46,179 nucleotides of DNA from Cupriavidus gilardii J11 (GCF_007829435.1 NZ_VLJN01000016.1:47275-93453), one strand, 5' to 3'; positions 30,664 through 40,583 are shown, counted from the first letter of the stretch. Translations and numbers: made by a program. Notes: generated by a model from the sequence alone, not told the origin.

Positions 30664-32052
30664 ATGGATACGGAAGCACTGGCCGAGCTGACGCGGTCGC
30701 ACGCCTTTTTCGGCAGGATGCTGAGCGACCTGGCCAAGGACGCGGGCTCGACGGGTTTCATCTGGCAGCTTGCGGTGCTGGCCGGCTGCCTCCTGCTGGC
30801 CTGGCCCCTGGCCCGGCGCGTGGCGCGGCATCTGGAGTCGCGCTACGCTGACAGCAGCTTCGCGCTGCGGTTCGCGGCCGCCAGCCTGGAGCGGGCGATG
30901 TTTCCCCTGTTCGGGTGGCTGCTGGTGCTGGCGGCGCGCTTTTCGCTGACGGCGCTGATTCCGGTCAGCGTGCTGCGGCTGGCGCTGGTGCCGCTGTTCG
31001 GCATCACGTTTCTCTATTTCGCCTTCTATGTGCTGCGGCGCGTGCTGTCCGCCAACGGACAACTGCATGGCATGCTGGTGCTGGTGGAGAAGGTGCTGAC
31101 CACCGCGGTATGGGTCTGCATGGCGCTGTACGTGCTTGGCGTGCTGGGCAGCGCGGTGGCGTGGCTGGAATCGATCCAGTTCAGTATCGGACAGCAGCGC
31201 ATCAGCGTGGCCGACCTGCTGATGGCGGTGATCTGGATACTGCTGACGGTACTCGCGGCCTTGTGGTTCGGCTCCTGGCTGGAAGAGCGGCTGATGCGCT
31301 CGGCTACCATGGACAGCAGCCTGCGCGCGGTGCTCACGCGGCTGTCGAAATCGCTGCTGTTGCTGGTGTCGCTGCTGTTCAGCCTGTCGCTGGTGGGAAT
31401 CGACCTGACCGTGCTGTCCGTGTTCGGCGGCGCGCTTGGCGTTGGCCTGGGCCTCGGTCTGCAGAAGATCGCCAGCAACTATGTGTCCGGCTTCATCATC
31501 CTGCTGGACCGTTCGGTCAAGCTCGGTGACCAGATCACCGTGGACAAGTACACGGGGATCGTGTCGCAGATCCGCACGCGCTATACCGTGGTCCGCAATG
31601 GCGACGGCGAAACGCTGGTGCCGAACGAGCAGCTGATCGCCCAGGCGGTCCAGAATCATTCGTTTTCGGGCACCAACGTGCGCGTCGCCACGCGCGTGCA
31701 GGCCGACTATGATGCCGACCCGGACCGGGTACTCGAATTGCTGGCGCAGGCCGTGCGCGGCGTGCCGCGCCTGCTGGACGAGCCGGAGCCGTCCGCCTTC
31801 CTGGTGGCGTTCGCCGACAACGGGATCGAATATGAGGTGGCCGGCTTTATCGCCGATCCGCAGAACGGCAAGCTCGGCGTGCAGTCCGCCATGAACCGCG
31901 CCATCTGGAAAGCGTTCAAGGATGAAGGCATTTCGATCCCGTATCCCCAACGAGAACTGCGGGTGCTGCCTGCACCACAATCGGACGCTCTGGCCCCGTC
32001 GGACGCCCCGACGGTTCGCGCAGTGGCTGCTCATGCACCTGAAGGCGCTTAG
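30664..32052 (+). CDS. MscS family mechanosensitive ion channel
   Basis: A 462-residue inner-membrane protein. Hydrophobic helices lie at about 33-50, 78-98, 103-122, 140-165, 182-205 and 225-285. The last contains the glycine/alanine-rich pore helix (FGGALGVGLGLGLQKIASNYVSGFIIL), typical of MscS. The beta domain follows (LGDQITVDKYTGIVSQIRTRYT, VPNEQLI), then the C-terminal alpha/beta domain. It is longer than E. coli MscS by several N-terminal helices. Likely an emergency osmotic release valve; no closer assignment is made. Confidence 0.93.
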   Translation: MDTEALAELTRSHAFFGRMLSDLAKDAGSTGFIWQLAVLAGCLLLAWPLARRVARHLESRYADSSFALRFAAASLERAMFPLFGWLLVLAARFSLTALIPVSVLRLALVPLFGITFLYFAFYVLRRVLSANGQLHGMLVLVEKVLTTAVWVCMALYVLGVLGSAVAWLESIQFSIGQQRISVADLLMAVIWILLTVLAALWFGSWLEERLMRSATMDSSLRAVLTRLSKSLLLLVSLLFSLSLVGIDLTVLSVFGGALGVGLGLGLQKIASNYVSGFIILLDRSVKLGDQITVDKYTGIVSQIRTRYTVVRNGDGETLVPNEQLIAQAVQNHSFSGTNVRVATRVQADYDADPDRVLELLAQAVRGVPRLLDEPEPSAFLVAFADNGIEYEVAGFIADPQNGKLGVQSAMNRAIWKAFKDEGISIPYPQRELRVLPAPQSDALAPSDAPTVRAVAAHAPEGA

Positions 32053-32409
32053 GCCATGATCGGCCACATCGGCGTGGAACGAAGTGCGGTAAACCCCGTC
32101 AAATCGGAACAATAAGGCCAAGGGCACGGGTAAAAGCGGATGCCGGAAGGTTGAGCTTCCGGTAAAATCACGGGTCGTCGCGGGTTATCAGCGCGCTCGG
32201 CGGGGTCTCAAGCCCCGGTTCGTCACGCCGTGCTCGCCGGCCGGCCGCCAGATTGCAGCGGTCGGCGTCCCGTCCCGCGCGGGCGAGAAGTGGTCCTGGC
32301 TGACGCCATCAGACGCAATCGACCGATTTGCAGTCATTTTTCTGCGCGTTGCATGCGGCAAGACTTTTGCCTGCCGCAACCAGCCAATCTGCTTAGCACG
32401 GAGAACAGT
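32053..32409. other. Intergenic region upstream of the desaturase gene
   Basis: 357 bp without a recognised gene. Inside it a hairpin with 7-bp arms CCGGAAG/CTTCCGG (32143-32162) is followed at once by TAAAAT (32163-32168). This could be a terminator for the channel gene or part of the desaturase promoter; the sequence alone does not decide. The rest shows no clear signal. Confidence 0.45.
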
Positions 32410-33600
32410 TTGTTCGACACAATTCTGGAATGGGCCGCCAACGGCCTGCTCAACTGGTCCTGGTGGGAAATCGTCATCTTCACGCTGGTGGCGACCCATA
32501 TCACCATTGCCGGTGTCACGATTTACCTGCATCGGTGCATGGCGCACCGGTCGCTCGATCTTCATCCCATCGCCTCCCATTTCTTCCGCTTCTGGCTGTG
32601 GCTGACCACCGGCATGGTCACCAAGGAGTGGACCGCGATCCACCGCAAGCACCACGCCAAGTGCGAGTCCGAGGACGATCCGCATAGCCCGCAGACGCGC
32701 GGCATCCGCAAGGTGCTGCTCGAGGGGGCGGAACTGTATCGCGCCGAGGCGAAGAACAAGGAAACCATCACCAAGTTCGGCCATGGCACGCCCGACGACT
32801 GGGTCGAGCGCAATGTGTATTCGCGCTTCACCTGGCAGGGTGTCGGCCTGATGCTGATCATCGACCTGGCGCTGTTTGGCGTGATCGGACTGTCGGTATG
32901 GGGGGTGCAGATGCTGTGGATCCCGATCCATGCCGCCGGCATCATCAACGGCCTGGGGCACTGGTGGGGTTACCGCAACTACGATTGCGAGGATGCGTCG
33001 ACCAACGTTTCGCCATGGGGCGTCATCATCGGCGGCGAGGAACTGCACAACAATCACCACACCTATCCGACGTCGGCCAAGTTCTCGGTCAAGTGGTACG
33101 AGTTCGATATCGGCTGGGGCTATATCCGGGCAATGCAGGCCGTGGGTCTGGCCAAGGTCAAGAAGACGCCGCCCAAGGCCCGTCTGGTGGAAGCGCGCCC
33201 GGTCGACCACAACACGCTGGAAGCCATCATCGCGAACCGCTATGACGTGATGGCTCGTTATGCCAAGGCGCTGAAGAACGCCTATCGCCAGGAACTGGCG
33301 ACCCTGAAGGACAAGCGCATCGCCGACCACCGCACGTTCGAAGTGGCGCGCAAGTGGTTGCATCGCGACGAGGCCAAGCTGGCCGAGCCGCAGCGTGCGC
33401 AGCTCGCCGCCATCGTCGAGAACAGCAAGGCGCTGCATACGCTGGTCGAGATGCGCCGCGAACTGGCGGCGATCTGGGGCCGCTCCAACCTGACGCGCGA
33501 GCAGTTGCTGCAGCAGTTGCAGGCCTGGTGCCATCGCGCCGAGGCCAGCGGCATCCAGGCGCTGCAGGAGTTCTCGCTGCGCCTGCGCCGCTACGCCTGA
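32410..33600 (+). CDS. Fatty acid desaturase (acyl-CoA/acyl-lipid delta-9 type)
   Basis: A 396-residue membrane di-iron desaturase. The three histidine boxes are complete: HRCMAH (41-46), HRKHH (78-82) and HNNHH (213-217), with four hydrophobic helices around them. The family introduces a double bond into saturated acyl chains, adjusting membrane fluidity. The C-terminal 120 residues (about 275-396) are a charged helical extension beyond the usual desaturase core. TTG at 32410 is chosen because GGAG (32400-32403) lies 6 bases upstream and similarity begins with [13 protein letters not shown]; the open frame further upstream is unlike the family. Followed by a strong terminator. Confidence 0.9.
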   Translation: MFDTILEWAANGLLNWSWWEIVIFTLVATHITIAGVTIYLHRCMAHRSLDLHPIASHFFRFWLWLTTGMVTKEWTAIHRKHHAKCESEDDPHSPQTRGIRKVLLEGAELYRAEAKNKETITKFGHGTPDDWVERNVYSRFTWQGVGLMLIIDLALFGVIGLSVWGVQMLWIPIHAAGIINGLGHWWGYRNYDCEDASTNVSPWGVIIGGEELHNNHHTYPTSAKFSVKWYEFDIGWGYIRAMQAVGLAKVKKTPPKARLVEARPVDHNTLEAIIANRYDVMARYAKALKNAYRQELATLKDKRIADHRTFEVARKWLHRDEAKLAEPQRAQLAAIVENSKALHTLVEMRRELAAIWGRSNLTREQLLQQLQAWCHRAEASGIQALQEFSLRLRRYA

Positions 33601-33642
33601 CGCTGCATCCGACCCCGTCGCCTGATACAATTCAGGCGCGCC

Positions 33643-33680
33643 AAAGCCCCGCCAAGCTGTACCGGCGGGGCTTTTCTTTT
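33643..33680 (+). terminator. Rho-independent terminator after the desaturase gene
   Basis: Perfect 11-bp arms AAAGCCCCGCC/GGCGGGGCTTT with a 10-base loop, then TTTTCTTTT-type tail. A TACAAT just upstream (33626-33631) could be a nadA -10, which would place this hairpin in the nadA leader. Confidence 0.88.
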
Positions 33681-33755
33681 CGCGACACTGCCTCATCTCC
33701 GAGCCGGGTGCCGGCTTGCCACGGAGGCCGCCCGGCGCTTTCGAGGAGTACTCAG

Positions 33756-34913
33756 ATGACCCCGCAAAACATCAAGACCGTCGAGTTCGAGAAGCCGAAC
33801 CTCGGCGCCGAGGCGCAGGCCGAAGCCGGCGCAAGCTGCGTGGCCCGCGCGTGGGCCAAGGTGCCACCGGCACTGACGCCCAATGAACGCAGCGCGCTGA
33901 AAACCCGGATCAAGGCGCTGCTGAAGGCCCGCAACGCCGTGCTGGTGGCGCACTACTATGTCGACGCCGACCTGCAGGACCTGGCGGAGGAAACCGGGGG
34001 CTGTGTTTCCGATTCGCTGGAGATGGCGCGCTTCGGTCGCGATCATCCGGCCCAGACGCTGGTGGTGGCCGGTGTGCGCTTCATGGGCGAGACGGCCAAG
34101 ATCCTAAGCCCTGAAAAGACCATCCTGATGCCCGATCTGGACGCGACCTGTTCGCTGGACCTGGGTTGTCCGGCCGACCAGTTCGCCGCGTTCTGCGACG
34201 CGCATCCGGATCGCACGGTCGTGGTCTACGCGAACACCAGCGCGGCGGTGAAGGCGCGGGCCGACTGGATGGTCACGTCCAGCATCGGCCTGAAGATCGT
34301 CGAGCATCTGCACGCGAAGGGCGAGAAGATCCTGTGGGCGCCGGACAAGCATCTGGGCAGCTATATCCAGCGCGAGACGGGCGCCGATATGCTGCTGTGG
34401 CAGGGCTCCTGTCTGGTCCATGACGAGTTCAAGGGCATCGAGCTGGACCTGCTGCGCAAGGACCATCCCAACGCCAAGGTGCTGGTGCACCCGGAATCGC
34501 CGGCGAACGTGGTGGCGCAGGCCGATGTGGTCGGTTCCACGTCGCAGTTGATCGCCGCGGCCCAGCAACTGGACGCCAACGAATTCATCGTCGCCACCGA
34601 CAACGGCATCCTGCACAAGATGCGGATGGCGGCGCCGGGCAAGCATTTCATCGAGGCGCCGACCGCTGGCAACAGCGCCACATGCAAGAGCTGCGCGCAC
34701 TGCCCGTGGATGGCGATGAATGCGCTGACCAACCTTGCCGAGGTGCTGGAGACCGGCCGCAACGAAATCCATGTCGATGCGGATATCGGCCGCCGTGCCT
34801 ATACCTGCATCGACCGCATGCTCGATTTCGCCGCGCGCGAGAAGGCGCGTGTGCGGCCGGTTGCCGATCTGGCCAAGGAACAGGCGCTGTTCGGCGGAGT
34901 GGGGCCGGCATGA
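33756..34913 (+). CDS. nadA: Quinolinate synthase
   Basis: Condenses iminoaspartate with dihydroxyacetone phosphate to quinolinate in NAD synthesis, using a [4Fe-4S] cluster. The 385-residue product is of the longer E. coli-like type. Cluster ligands correspond to Cys132 ([10 protein letters not shown]), Cys219 ([11 protein letters not shown]) and Cys316 of [24 protein letters not shown] near 66-79 is the substrate loop. CGAGGAG at 33742-33748 fixes the ATG at 33756. Overlaps nadC by ATGA. Confidence 0.97.
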   Translation: MTPQNIKTVEFEKPNLGAEAQAEAGASCVARAWAKVPPALTPNERSALKTRIKALLKARNAVLVAHYYVDADLQDLAEETGGCVSDSLEMARFGRDHPAQTLVVAGVRFMGETAKILSPEKTILMPDLDATCSLDLGCPADQFAAFCDAHPDRTVVVYANTSAAVKARADWMVTSSIGLKIVEHLHAKGEKILWAPDKHLGSYIQRETGADMLLWQGSCLVHDEFKGIELDLLRKDHPNAKVLVHPESPANVVAQADVVGSTSQLIAAAQQLDANEFIVATDNGILHKMRMAAPGKHFIEAPTAGNSATCKSCAHCPWMAMNALTNLAEVLETGRNEIHVDADIGRRAYTCIDRMLDFAAREKARVRPVADLAKEQALFGGVGPA

Positions 34914-35773
34914 GCGTCAATCCGATCTTCGATCAGTACGGTCCGGCACTGGCCGACGCGCTGCAGGCGAACGTGAAGGCGGCGATCGCCGAGGACGTGG
35001 GCAGCGGGGACTGGACGGGCATGCTGGTGCCCGCCGACAAGCTTGCCCATGCGCGCGTGATCGTGCGGGAGCAGGCGGTGCTGTGCGGCTCGCCGTGGTT
35101 CGAGGCGTGCATGCGCGCCGTCGACGACAGGCTTCGTGTGCGCTGGCTGCAGCGGGAAGGCGATCGCATGGAGGCCGATTCCGTGGTCTGCGAGATCGAA
35201 GGCCCGGCGCGCTCGCTGTTGACGGCGGAACGCCCGTCGCTGAACTTCCTGCAACTGTTGTCGGGGGTTGCCACGGCAACGCGGCGCTATGCCGATCTGG
35301 TGCAGGGCACGCGCGCACGCGTACTGGACACCCGCAAGACGTTGCCCGGGCTGCGGCTGGCGCAGAAGTATGCGGTCAAGGTCGGCGGTGGTGACAACCA
35401 GCGGCTCGCGCTGTACGACGGCATCCTGATCAAGGAAAACCACATTGCCGCGGCGGGCGGCATCACCGCGGCGTTGCGCGCGGCCGATGCGCTGGGGGCC
35501 GGCGTGCCGGTGCAGGTCGAGGTGGAGTCGCTCGCGGAGCTGGAGGAAGCGCTGGCCGCCGGCGCGGTGTCGATCCTGCTGGACAACTTCACCGAACCGA
35601 TGATGCGCGACGCCGTTCGCATCAACCGGGAGCGTGCGGTGCTGGAGGTTTCGGGCGGCGTCAATGCCGATACGATCCGGCGCTTCGCGCAGACGGGGGT
35701 CGACCGGATTTCCGTGGGGGCGTTGACCAAGGATGTGCGGGCGACGGATTACTCGTTGCGGATTGTGGGGTGA
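34910..35773 (+). CDS. nadC: Nicotinate-nucleotide pyrophosphorylase (carboxylating)
   Basis: Quinolinate phosphoribosyltransferase, making nicotinate mononucleotide. The 287 residues show [46 protein letters not shown] (PRPP/quinolinate site) and the C-terminal barrel pieces LLDNF and EVSGGVN. The start codon lies within the nadA stop, so translation is coupled. It faces nadB across a tandem palindromic repeat; nadA, nadB and nadC together give the whole aspartate route. Confidence 0.97.
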   Translation: MSVNPIFDQYGPALADALQANVKAAIAEDVGSGDWTGMLVPADKLAHARVIVREQAVLCGSPWFEACMRAVDDRLRVRWLQREGDRMEADSVVCEIEGPARSLLTAERPSLNFLQLLSGVATATRRYADLVQGTRARVLDTRKTLPGLRLAQKYAVKVGGGDNQRLALYDGILIKENHIAAAGGITAALRAADALGAGVPVQVEVESLAELEEALAAGAVSILLDNFTEPMMRDAVRINRERAVLEVSGGVNADTIRRFAQTGVDRISVGALTKDVRATDYSLRIVG

Positions 35774-35801
35774 GGGGAGGGGTATTGAGGCTGTCTGCTC
35801 T

Positions 35802-35904
35802 GTGACTGCCCTCTCCCCCGGCCCCTCTCCCGCGGGCGGGAGAGGGGAGGAAATAGTGACGGCCCTCTGCCCCGGCCCCTCTCCCGCAAGCGGGAGAGGG
35901 GAGA
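35802..35904. repeat. Tandem pair of palindromic repeats between nadC and nadB
   Basis: Two copies of a roughly 49-bp unit start at 35802 and 35856 (54-bp period) and differ at only a few bases. Each contains a perfect hairpin: arms 35822-35833 and 35836-35847 with a GG loop, and 35876-35887 and 35890-35901 with an AA loop. Arm sequence is CCCCTCTCCCGC. They fill the convergent gap and may act as terminators, but their form is that of a dispersed REP/BIME-like element. Confidence 0.85.
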
Positions 35905-35907
35905 GGG

Positions 35908-37500
35908 CTAGCGGCGGCGGTCTTCCGGGGGTTGCAGCACCGTCGGCAGCGCCTTTGGCAGCGTGTCGGGGTAGTCGCGGCTGAAATGCAGGCCGCGGCT
36001 TTCGCGGCGGGCGTGGGCGCTGTCGACGATCATCGCCGCGACCTCCACCAGATTGCGTAGCTCCAGCAGGTCGCGGGTCACGCGGAAGTTCGCGTAGTAC
36101 TCGGTGATTTCCTCGCGCAGCAGGCCGATGCGGTGCTGCGCCCGCTCCAGCCGCTTGCAGGTGCGCACGATACCGACGTAGTTCCACATCAGCCGCCGCA
36201 GTTCGTCCCAGTTGTGGGACACCACCACTTCCTCGTCGGCGTCCGACACGCGGCTTTCGTCCCATGGCGGCAGCGTGAGGTCTGGTTTGCCGGCCTTGGC
36301 ATGCGACGCGATGTCGGCGGCGGCGGCCCGGCCGATCACCATGCATTCCAGCAGTGAATTCGATGCGAGCCGGTTGGCGCCGTGCAGCCCGGTGTACGCC
36401 GTTTCGCCGACGGCATAGAGATTGTCCAGATCGGTGCGCCCGGCGGTGTCGGTCACGACGCCGCCGCAGGTGTAGTGCGCCGCCGGCACGACGGGGATCG
36501 GCTCCTTGGTGATATCGATGCCCAGCTCGAGACAGCGCGCGTGGATGGTCGGGAAGTGCTCCCGCAGGAAAGCCGCGGGCTGGTGCGTGATATCGAGATA
36601 GACGCAGTCGAGACCCCGCTTCTTCATTTCGAAGTCGATGGCACGGGCCACCACGTCGCGCGGCGCCAGTTCGGCGCGGGCGTCATGCTCGGGCATGAAA
36701 CGGCTGCCATCCGGAAGCACGAGCCGTCCACCTTCGCCGCGCACCGCTTCCGAGATCAGGAACGATTTGGCGTACGGGTGATAGAGGCAGGTGGGATGGA
36801 ACTGGATGAATTCCATATTGGCCACCCGGCAGCCGGCCCGCCACGCCATCGCGATGCCGTCGCCGGTCGCGGTATCCGGGTTGGTGGTGTACAGGTACAC
36901 CTTGCCGGCGCCGCCGGTGGCCAGCACCGTATGGCTGGCGGTCAATGTCCGCACTTCGCCGCTGGTGTCATCCAGCACATAGAGCCCGAGGCAGCGATTG
37001 CCGGGCAGCCCGAGCTTGCGCGACGTGATCAGGTCGATCGCGAAATGGTCTTCCAGGATGGTGATATTCGGATGGCTGCGCACCTGCTCGGTCAGCGTGG
37101 TGACGACCGCATGGCCGGTCGCATCGGCGGCGTGGATGATGCGCCGGTGGCTGTGCCCGCCTTCGCGCGTCAGGTGGAAGCCCAGTTCCGCGTGGTCGTC
37201 GCGCGTGAAAGGCACGCCGCGATCGATCAGCCATTGGATTGCCTGGCGGCCATGCTCGACGATATAGCGCGTCGCGCCTTCGTCACACAGGCCGGCGCCC
37301 GCGATCAGCGTGTCCTGCGTGTGCTCTTCATGGCTGTCCCCGGAGTCGAGCACCGCGGCGATGCCCCCCTGCGCCCAGTCGCTCGCCCCTTGCGTCATCG
37401 CGCGCTTGCTGACGATGACTACGCGGTGGGTATCGGCCAGTTGCAGGGCGACTGTCAGGCCAGCGAGGCCGCTGCCGACAATGGCGACGTCGAAGTTCAT
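35908..37500 (-). CDS. nadB: L-aspartate oxidase
   Basis: FAD enzyme oxidising aspartate to iminoaspartate, the substrate of NadA. The 530-residue product has the dinucleotide-binding GSGLAGL at 9-15, the flavin-binding [11 protein letters not shown], the catalytic HTREGGHS region (seen as [13 protein letters not shown]) and the capping domain motif [10 protein letters not shown]. The C-terminal helical domain is succinate dehydrogenase-like. The ATG at 37500 ([11 protein letters not shown]) is the family start. It is on its own, opposite to nadAC. Confidence 0.97.
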   Translation of the reverse strand: MNFDVAIVGSGLAGLTVALQLADTHRVVIVSKRAMTQGASDWAQGGIAAVLDSGDSHEEHTQDTLIAGAGLCDEGATRYIVEHGRQAIQWLIDRGVPFTRDDHAELGFHLTREGGHSHRRIIHAADATGHAVVTTLTEQVRSHPNITILEDHFAIDLITSRKLGLPGNRCLGLYVLDDTSGEVRTLTASHTVLATGGAGKVYLYTTNPDTATGDGIAMAWRAGCRVANMEFIQFHPTCLYHPYAKSFLISEAVRGEGGRLVLPDGSRFMPEHDARAELAPRDVVARAIDFEMKKRGLDCVYLDITHQPAAFLREHFPTIHARCLELGIDITKEPIPVVPAAHYTCGGVVTDTAGRTDLDNLYAVGETAYTGLHGANRLASNSLLECMVIGRAAAADIASHAKAGKPDLTLPPWDESRVSDADEEVVVSHNWDELRRLMWNYVGIVRTCKRLERAQHRIGLLREEITEYYANFRVTRDLLELRNLVEVAAMIVDSAHARRESRGLHFSRDYPDTLPKALPTVLQPPEDRRR

Positions 37501-37750
37501 GATGCGTGGACGCTGAGTGCGCGGATGATGCACGAAGCAGAAGAGTGTACACCGCCGCCAATGAGCGTGCGCCCTGCATCTCAATCCGCGTATGCGGTAG
37601 CGTTTTTCTGCTCCAGTTTCAGGTTCCGGCAACGGTGCCGTGCCGCCCCATATGGAACGCTATTCATTCTCATTAAGATGGCAACGCCCTGACTTACCCG
37701 GCACACCGGCGGAGTTTCAGGCGGCGTCGGACAGAGGATAGGGATATGCC
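37501..37750. other. Divergent region between nadB and the 690-residue membrane protein gene
   Basis: About 250 bp. It holds a Fur-box-like stretch on the reverse strand (AATGAGAATGAAT, in 37659-37678) and is somewhat AT-richer than its surroundings. No canonical promoter pair was found. Confidence 0.4.
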
Positions 37751-39823
37751 ATGCAGAACTGTGGGAGCGGGGTCATGACCAACGGAGCGGATCGTGCGCC
37801 TGCAGGCAAGGGGCCCATCGTGGGCGCCAGCGTGGCAGTTGCCGGCGCGGCGGGGATCGTCGCCGCGGGGCGGGACGTCGGCGCACGGGTCGAATGGATC
37901 GTGCCCGAACGCCGCGGTGGCGGTGTGCCGGTCGATGTCGACGAGGCATTGCAGGGCTTGTATCAGGTTGCCCGCACGGTTTCCGATGCGGTGTCCAAAC
38001 GCTCGCCGCAATCGCCCGCGAGCGATGGGGCGGCCAGCGGCATCGGCGGCTACGCTTTCTCCGCGGTGGTGGGTATTCCGGTGGCATTCTTCTCGGCACT
38101 GGCGATCCGGGGCGGATGGGCGGAGTTTGCCGACGCGAGAGAGCGTGGTGCGATGCTGCGGACGCAGCTGGCGCAATCACGGGCGGCGAGACAGGCGGCG
38201 TACCGACGGATGGTGAATGTCGACCCCGCGCCGCCATCGGCCATACGGGAGGAATACGCCGTCCACGACCAGGTATGCGATGACCTGAAGGCCGAACGAG
38301 CGCGCAACCGCAGCGCGGCGGGCATCGGCTTCAGCGCATGCGCATCCGGCCTTACGATGCTGCTGCGGACTGTCGCCGACGCGGCACTGCAGATTGGTCT
38401 TGCCATCGCGGCCAAGAGCTTCAATGTGGCCAGTGTTCTGGCCAGCAGTCCGCTTGCCGCCGCCTTGTCGGCCGGCATGGCCACGGTTGGCACCATCGCG
38501 CTGGGCCCCCTTGCCGGCGTATTGGCCATCACGTTGGGCGCCTTCTACCTGCACCAGTCCCGCATTCGATATCGTCGCCTGGACAAGGACCGGACGCTGG
38601 TACGCGAGGCCCTCGAACGGCAGCCCGGGGCAATCGATACCGTGCGGCGCTATCGGGAATACGTGCTTCGCAAGGTCGACAAACGGCACCGCTTCCTGCG
38701 CCGGTTCCGTAACTGGAATGCCGCCTTCCTGACCGGTGGCCTGTTGTTCGGCGGCGCCGCGGCCATCAAGGCCGGCATCGGCGTGGCCGCGCTCATCGGT
38801 CTGGGCGCTGGCGTGCTCGCGGGGCCTGTCGGAATCCTTGTGCTGTTGGCGATCGGCACGCTTGGCGCGTTGCTGCTCGGCGCCTCGTCGGTGCCATTCA
38901 TCACGCAGGGCGGCAAGAACAAGCGGCATCAATTGCAATATGCCGGCGATCATCCCGAGGTAGACCGGCACCGCCTGGCGCCGTTGGACATCTTGCTTGC
39001 GCAAGCGGATGGCGCGAGCGAGGGGGCGCCGGTATCCGGGGGGCTGCTGTTGCGAAGCCAGATGTATTCCAGCATCGAGCAGCGCAAGAAGGCGCTGACC
39101 GGTCTGCTGGCCGCCGCGGCGCGGGGGCCTGGCCACAGCGTGGGCGCACGCAACCATCCGGACAGTGTCGATCCGGGGCAGCATCTTGGAACGCTCGATA
39201 GAAAAGCCTGGGGGTTTGCCCGGTCTGGGTCGCGGCAGCGTTGGAGGGCCTGCCGCGCATTCCTGCGCGCGTTGGCCGTTGGACACGGGTTCAGGCAGGC
39301 GCGCCGGCGCGCGACGGCGGCGTATCGGAACGCTTCGCCGGAAGCGAGGCTGGCCGGTTGGCTGAAGACCCCGGACGGCCTGTCGGCGCAGCGTGCTTTC
39401 ATGCAGGCATGCCTGGCCAGCCAGGGCGACTACCTGTCCGCGAAGCTGCAGACCTTGAAACGGGCGCGCGATGCCAGTGCGGACCTCGATGTGTCATCGA
39501 GGGCGGCCAACGCCGCGCCGGCCCTGCCGCAGCAATTCGACGAAGCCCTCTCCGCCGATGAGCGGACATTGGAAGCCATCGAGGCGTTGGCGGCGTGCGC
39601 GAACCGCATGGACGAGTCGACCGCCGACGCGTTGACGGAGCGCTTTCTCGCACTGCAGGCTCCGGGCACCGACCTCGGGGAGGGTGGCGCTCGCCATGCG
39701 TTTGCGCGATTCTGCCTGGAAGACCTGTCCGCGCAGTTGGCGGAGACGGCCGGCGTGCTGGTCGCGACGGAATTGCACGCGGCACGCGTGGGCGACCGGA
39801 TGAAAGCTCCGATCAGTTACTGA
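37751..39823 (+). CDS. Large multi-pass membrane protein of unknown function
   Basis: A 690-residue protein that I do not recognise. Hydrophobic, Gly/Ala-rich segments lie at about 21-40, 97-119, 191-206, 211-267 and 323-383. Between them are Arg/Lys-rich helical stretches (129-155, 271-322). The last 300 residues are hydrophilic and helical, without clear motif. There is no N-terminal signal peptide. A second start at 37775 has GGGAG at good spacing, while 37751 has AGGGA; both are possible. It stands alone between two core genes (nadB and rpmG), which suggests a lineage-specific insertion. The layout recalls secreted pore-forming or translocator-like proteins, but this is only a shape argument; no hrp-type box is seen upstream. 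Confidence 0.7.
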   Translation: MQNCGSGVMTNGADRAPAGKGPIVGASVAVAGAAGIVAAGRDVGARVEWIVPERRGGGVPVDVDEALQGLYQVARTVSDAVSKRSPQSPASDGAASGIGGYAFSAVVGIPVAFFSALAIRGGWAEFADARERGAMLRTQLAQSRAARQAAYRRMVNVDPAPPSAIREEYAVHDQVCDDLKAERARNRSAAGIGFSACASGLTMLLRTVADAALQIGLAIAAKSFNVASVLASSPLAAALSAGMATVGTIALGPLAGVLAITLGAFYLHQSRIRYRRLDKDRTLVREALERQPGAIDTVRRYREYVLRKVDKRHRFLRRFRNWNAAFLTGGLLFGGAAAIKAGIGVAALIGLGAGVLAGPVGILVLLAIGTLGALLLGASSVPFITQGGKNKRHQLQYAGDHPEVDRHRLAPLDILLAQADGASEGAPVSGGLLLRSQMYSSIEQRKKALTGLLAAAARGPGHSVGARNHPDSVDPGQHLGTLDRKAWGFARSGSRQRWRACRAFLRALAVGHGFRQARRRATAAYRNASPEARLAGWLKTPDGLSAQRAFMQACLASQGDYLSAKLQTLKRARDASADLDVSSRAANAAPALPQQFDEALSADERTLEAIEALAACANRMDESTADALTERFLALQAPGTDLGEGGARHAFARFCLEDLSAQLAETAGVLVATELHAARVGDRMKAPISY

Positions 39824-39861
39824 TCGAAGGCCGGCGATGTGCGCGGCAGGATGTCGGCCAC

Positions 39862-39894
39862 AAAAAAAGCCGCCCAACGCGAGTTGGGCGGCTT
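39862..39894 (-). terminator. Rho-independent terminator after rpmG
   Basis: Stem AAGCCGCCCAAC/GTTGGGCGGCTT (12-bp arms, GCGA loop). On the reverse strand it is followed by seven T, so it ends the rpmB-rpmG transcript, 22 bp after the rpmG stop. It can also stop read-through from the membrane protein gene. Confidence 0.93.
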
Positions 39895-39915
39895 CGATAC
39901 TGCAACCTCGATCAA

Positions 39916-40086
39916 TTACTTGATCTTGGTTTCCTTGTACTCGACATGCTTGCGGGCGACGGGATCGAACTTCATGATCGCCATCTTTTCCGGCATGGTG
40001 CGCTTGTTCTTGGTGGTCGTATAGAAATGACCGGTACCCGCGGTCGATTCCAGTTTGATCTTGTCGCGTCCGCCTTTGCTGGCCAT
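39916..40086 (-). CDS. rpmG: 50S ribosomal protein L33
   Basis: A 56-residue L33: starts [20 protein letters not shown] and continues [15 protein letters not shown] to a KETKIK end, as in proteobacteria. No cysteine is present, so it is the zinc-free form, as in E. coli. The start ATG at 40086 is preceded by AGGAG. It lies 14 bp after rpmB, with which it forms the usual rpmB-rpmG operon; the order rpmBG-radC is conserved in many proteobacteria. Confidence 0.97.
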   Translation of the reverse strand: MASKGGRDKIKLESTAGTGHFYTTTKNKRTMPEKMAIMKFDPVARKHVEYKETKIK

Positions 40087-40100
40087 GGTGTACTCCTAGT

Positions 40101-40334
40101 TCAGACTTCGCCGCGTGCGCGCAGGTCGGCGAGCACGGCGTCGATGCCTTTCTTGTCGATCAGGCGCAGACCGGCGTTCGAGACGCGCAGGCTCACCCAG
40201 CGGTTTTCCGATTCAACGAAGAAACGACGATTCTGCAGGTTCGGCAGAAAACGGCGCTTCGTCTTGTTGTTTGCGTGGGAAACGTTGTTGCCGACCATCG
40301 GCGCTTTCCCGGTCACTTGACAGACGCGTGCCAT
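40101..40334 (-). CDS. rpmB: 50S ribosomal protein L28
   Basis: A 77-residue L28: [32 protein letters not shown] is diagnostic, with [18 protein letters not shown] in the second half. Only the single cysteine of VCQVTGK is present, so no zinc site. AGGAG precedes the ATG. First gene of the rpmB-rpmG operon. Confidence 0.98.
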
Positions 40335-40435
40335 GAAGCACTCCTAAATCTTCTATTCGTGGACAATGTTCGCAACAGATCGACAAAAGCCGCGCTGGCC
40401 TGGACTGCAGCGGTTAAGACTTCAGCAAAACGGGC

Positions 40436-40465
40436 ATTATAGACCGGAAAGCACTGCTAGATCAA
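40436..40465 (-). promoter_or_regulatory. Promoter for rpmB-rpmG
   Basis: TTGATC (40460-40465) and TATAAT (40436-40441) on the reverse strand with 18-bp spacing, about 102 bp before the rpmB ATG. Strong -10 consistent with a ribosomal protein operon. Confidence 0.7.
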
Positions 40466-40583
40466 TGCCTTCTGCAATCCGGCGCCACGGGTGTTGGATC
40501 GTGGCGCGTGCGTCACAACGCGTTGGCGGCCCGGCGGGGCGCCCGGCATGCGCTGGCCGATGCCCGCGATGAGGCCGGCCATT

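Noticed and set aside
30658-32127. 489-codon open frame antisense to the MscS gene
   Set aside because: Shadow frame, rich in Gln/His/Arg; the forward-strand channel gene is certain.
35802-35904. CRISPR-like array
   Set aside because: Only two units with no unique spacers, and each unit is a long perfect hairpin; it fits a palindromic repeat element better.
34799-36346. 515-codon reverse-strand frame spanning nadC and the nadB end
   Set aside because: Crosses two certain genes in wrong frames and runs through the intergenic palindromic repeats.
37501-37775. hrp_II box (TTCG-N16-TTCG) upstream of the orphan membrane protein
   Set aside because: No TTCG occurs in this upstream stretch, so HrpB-type control of a type III effector is not supported.
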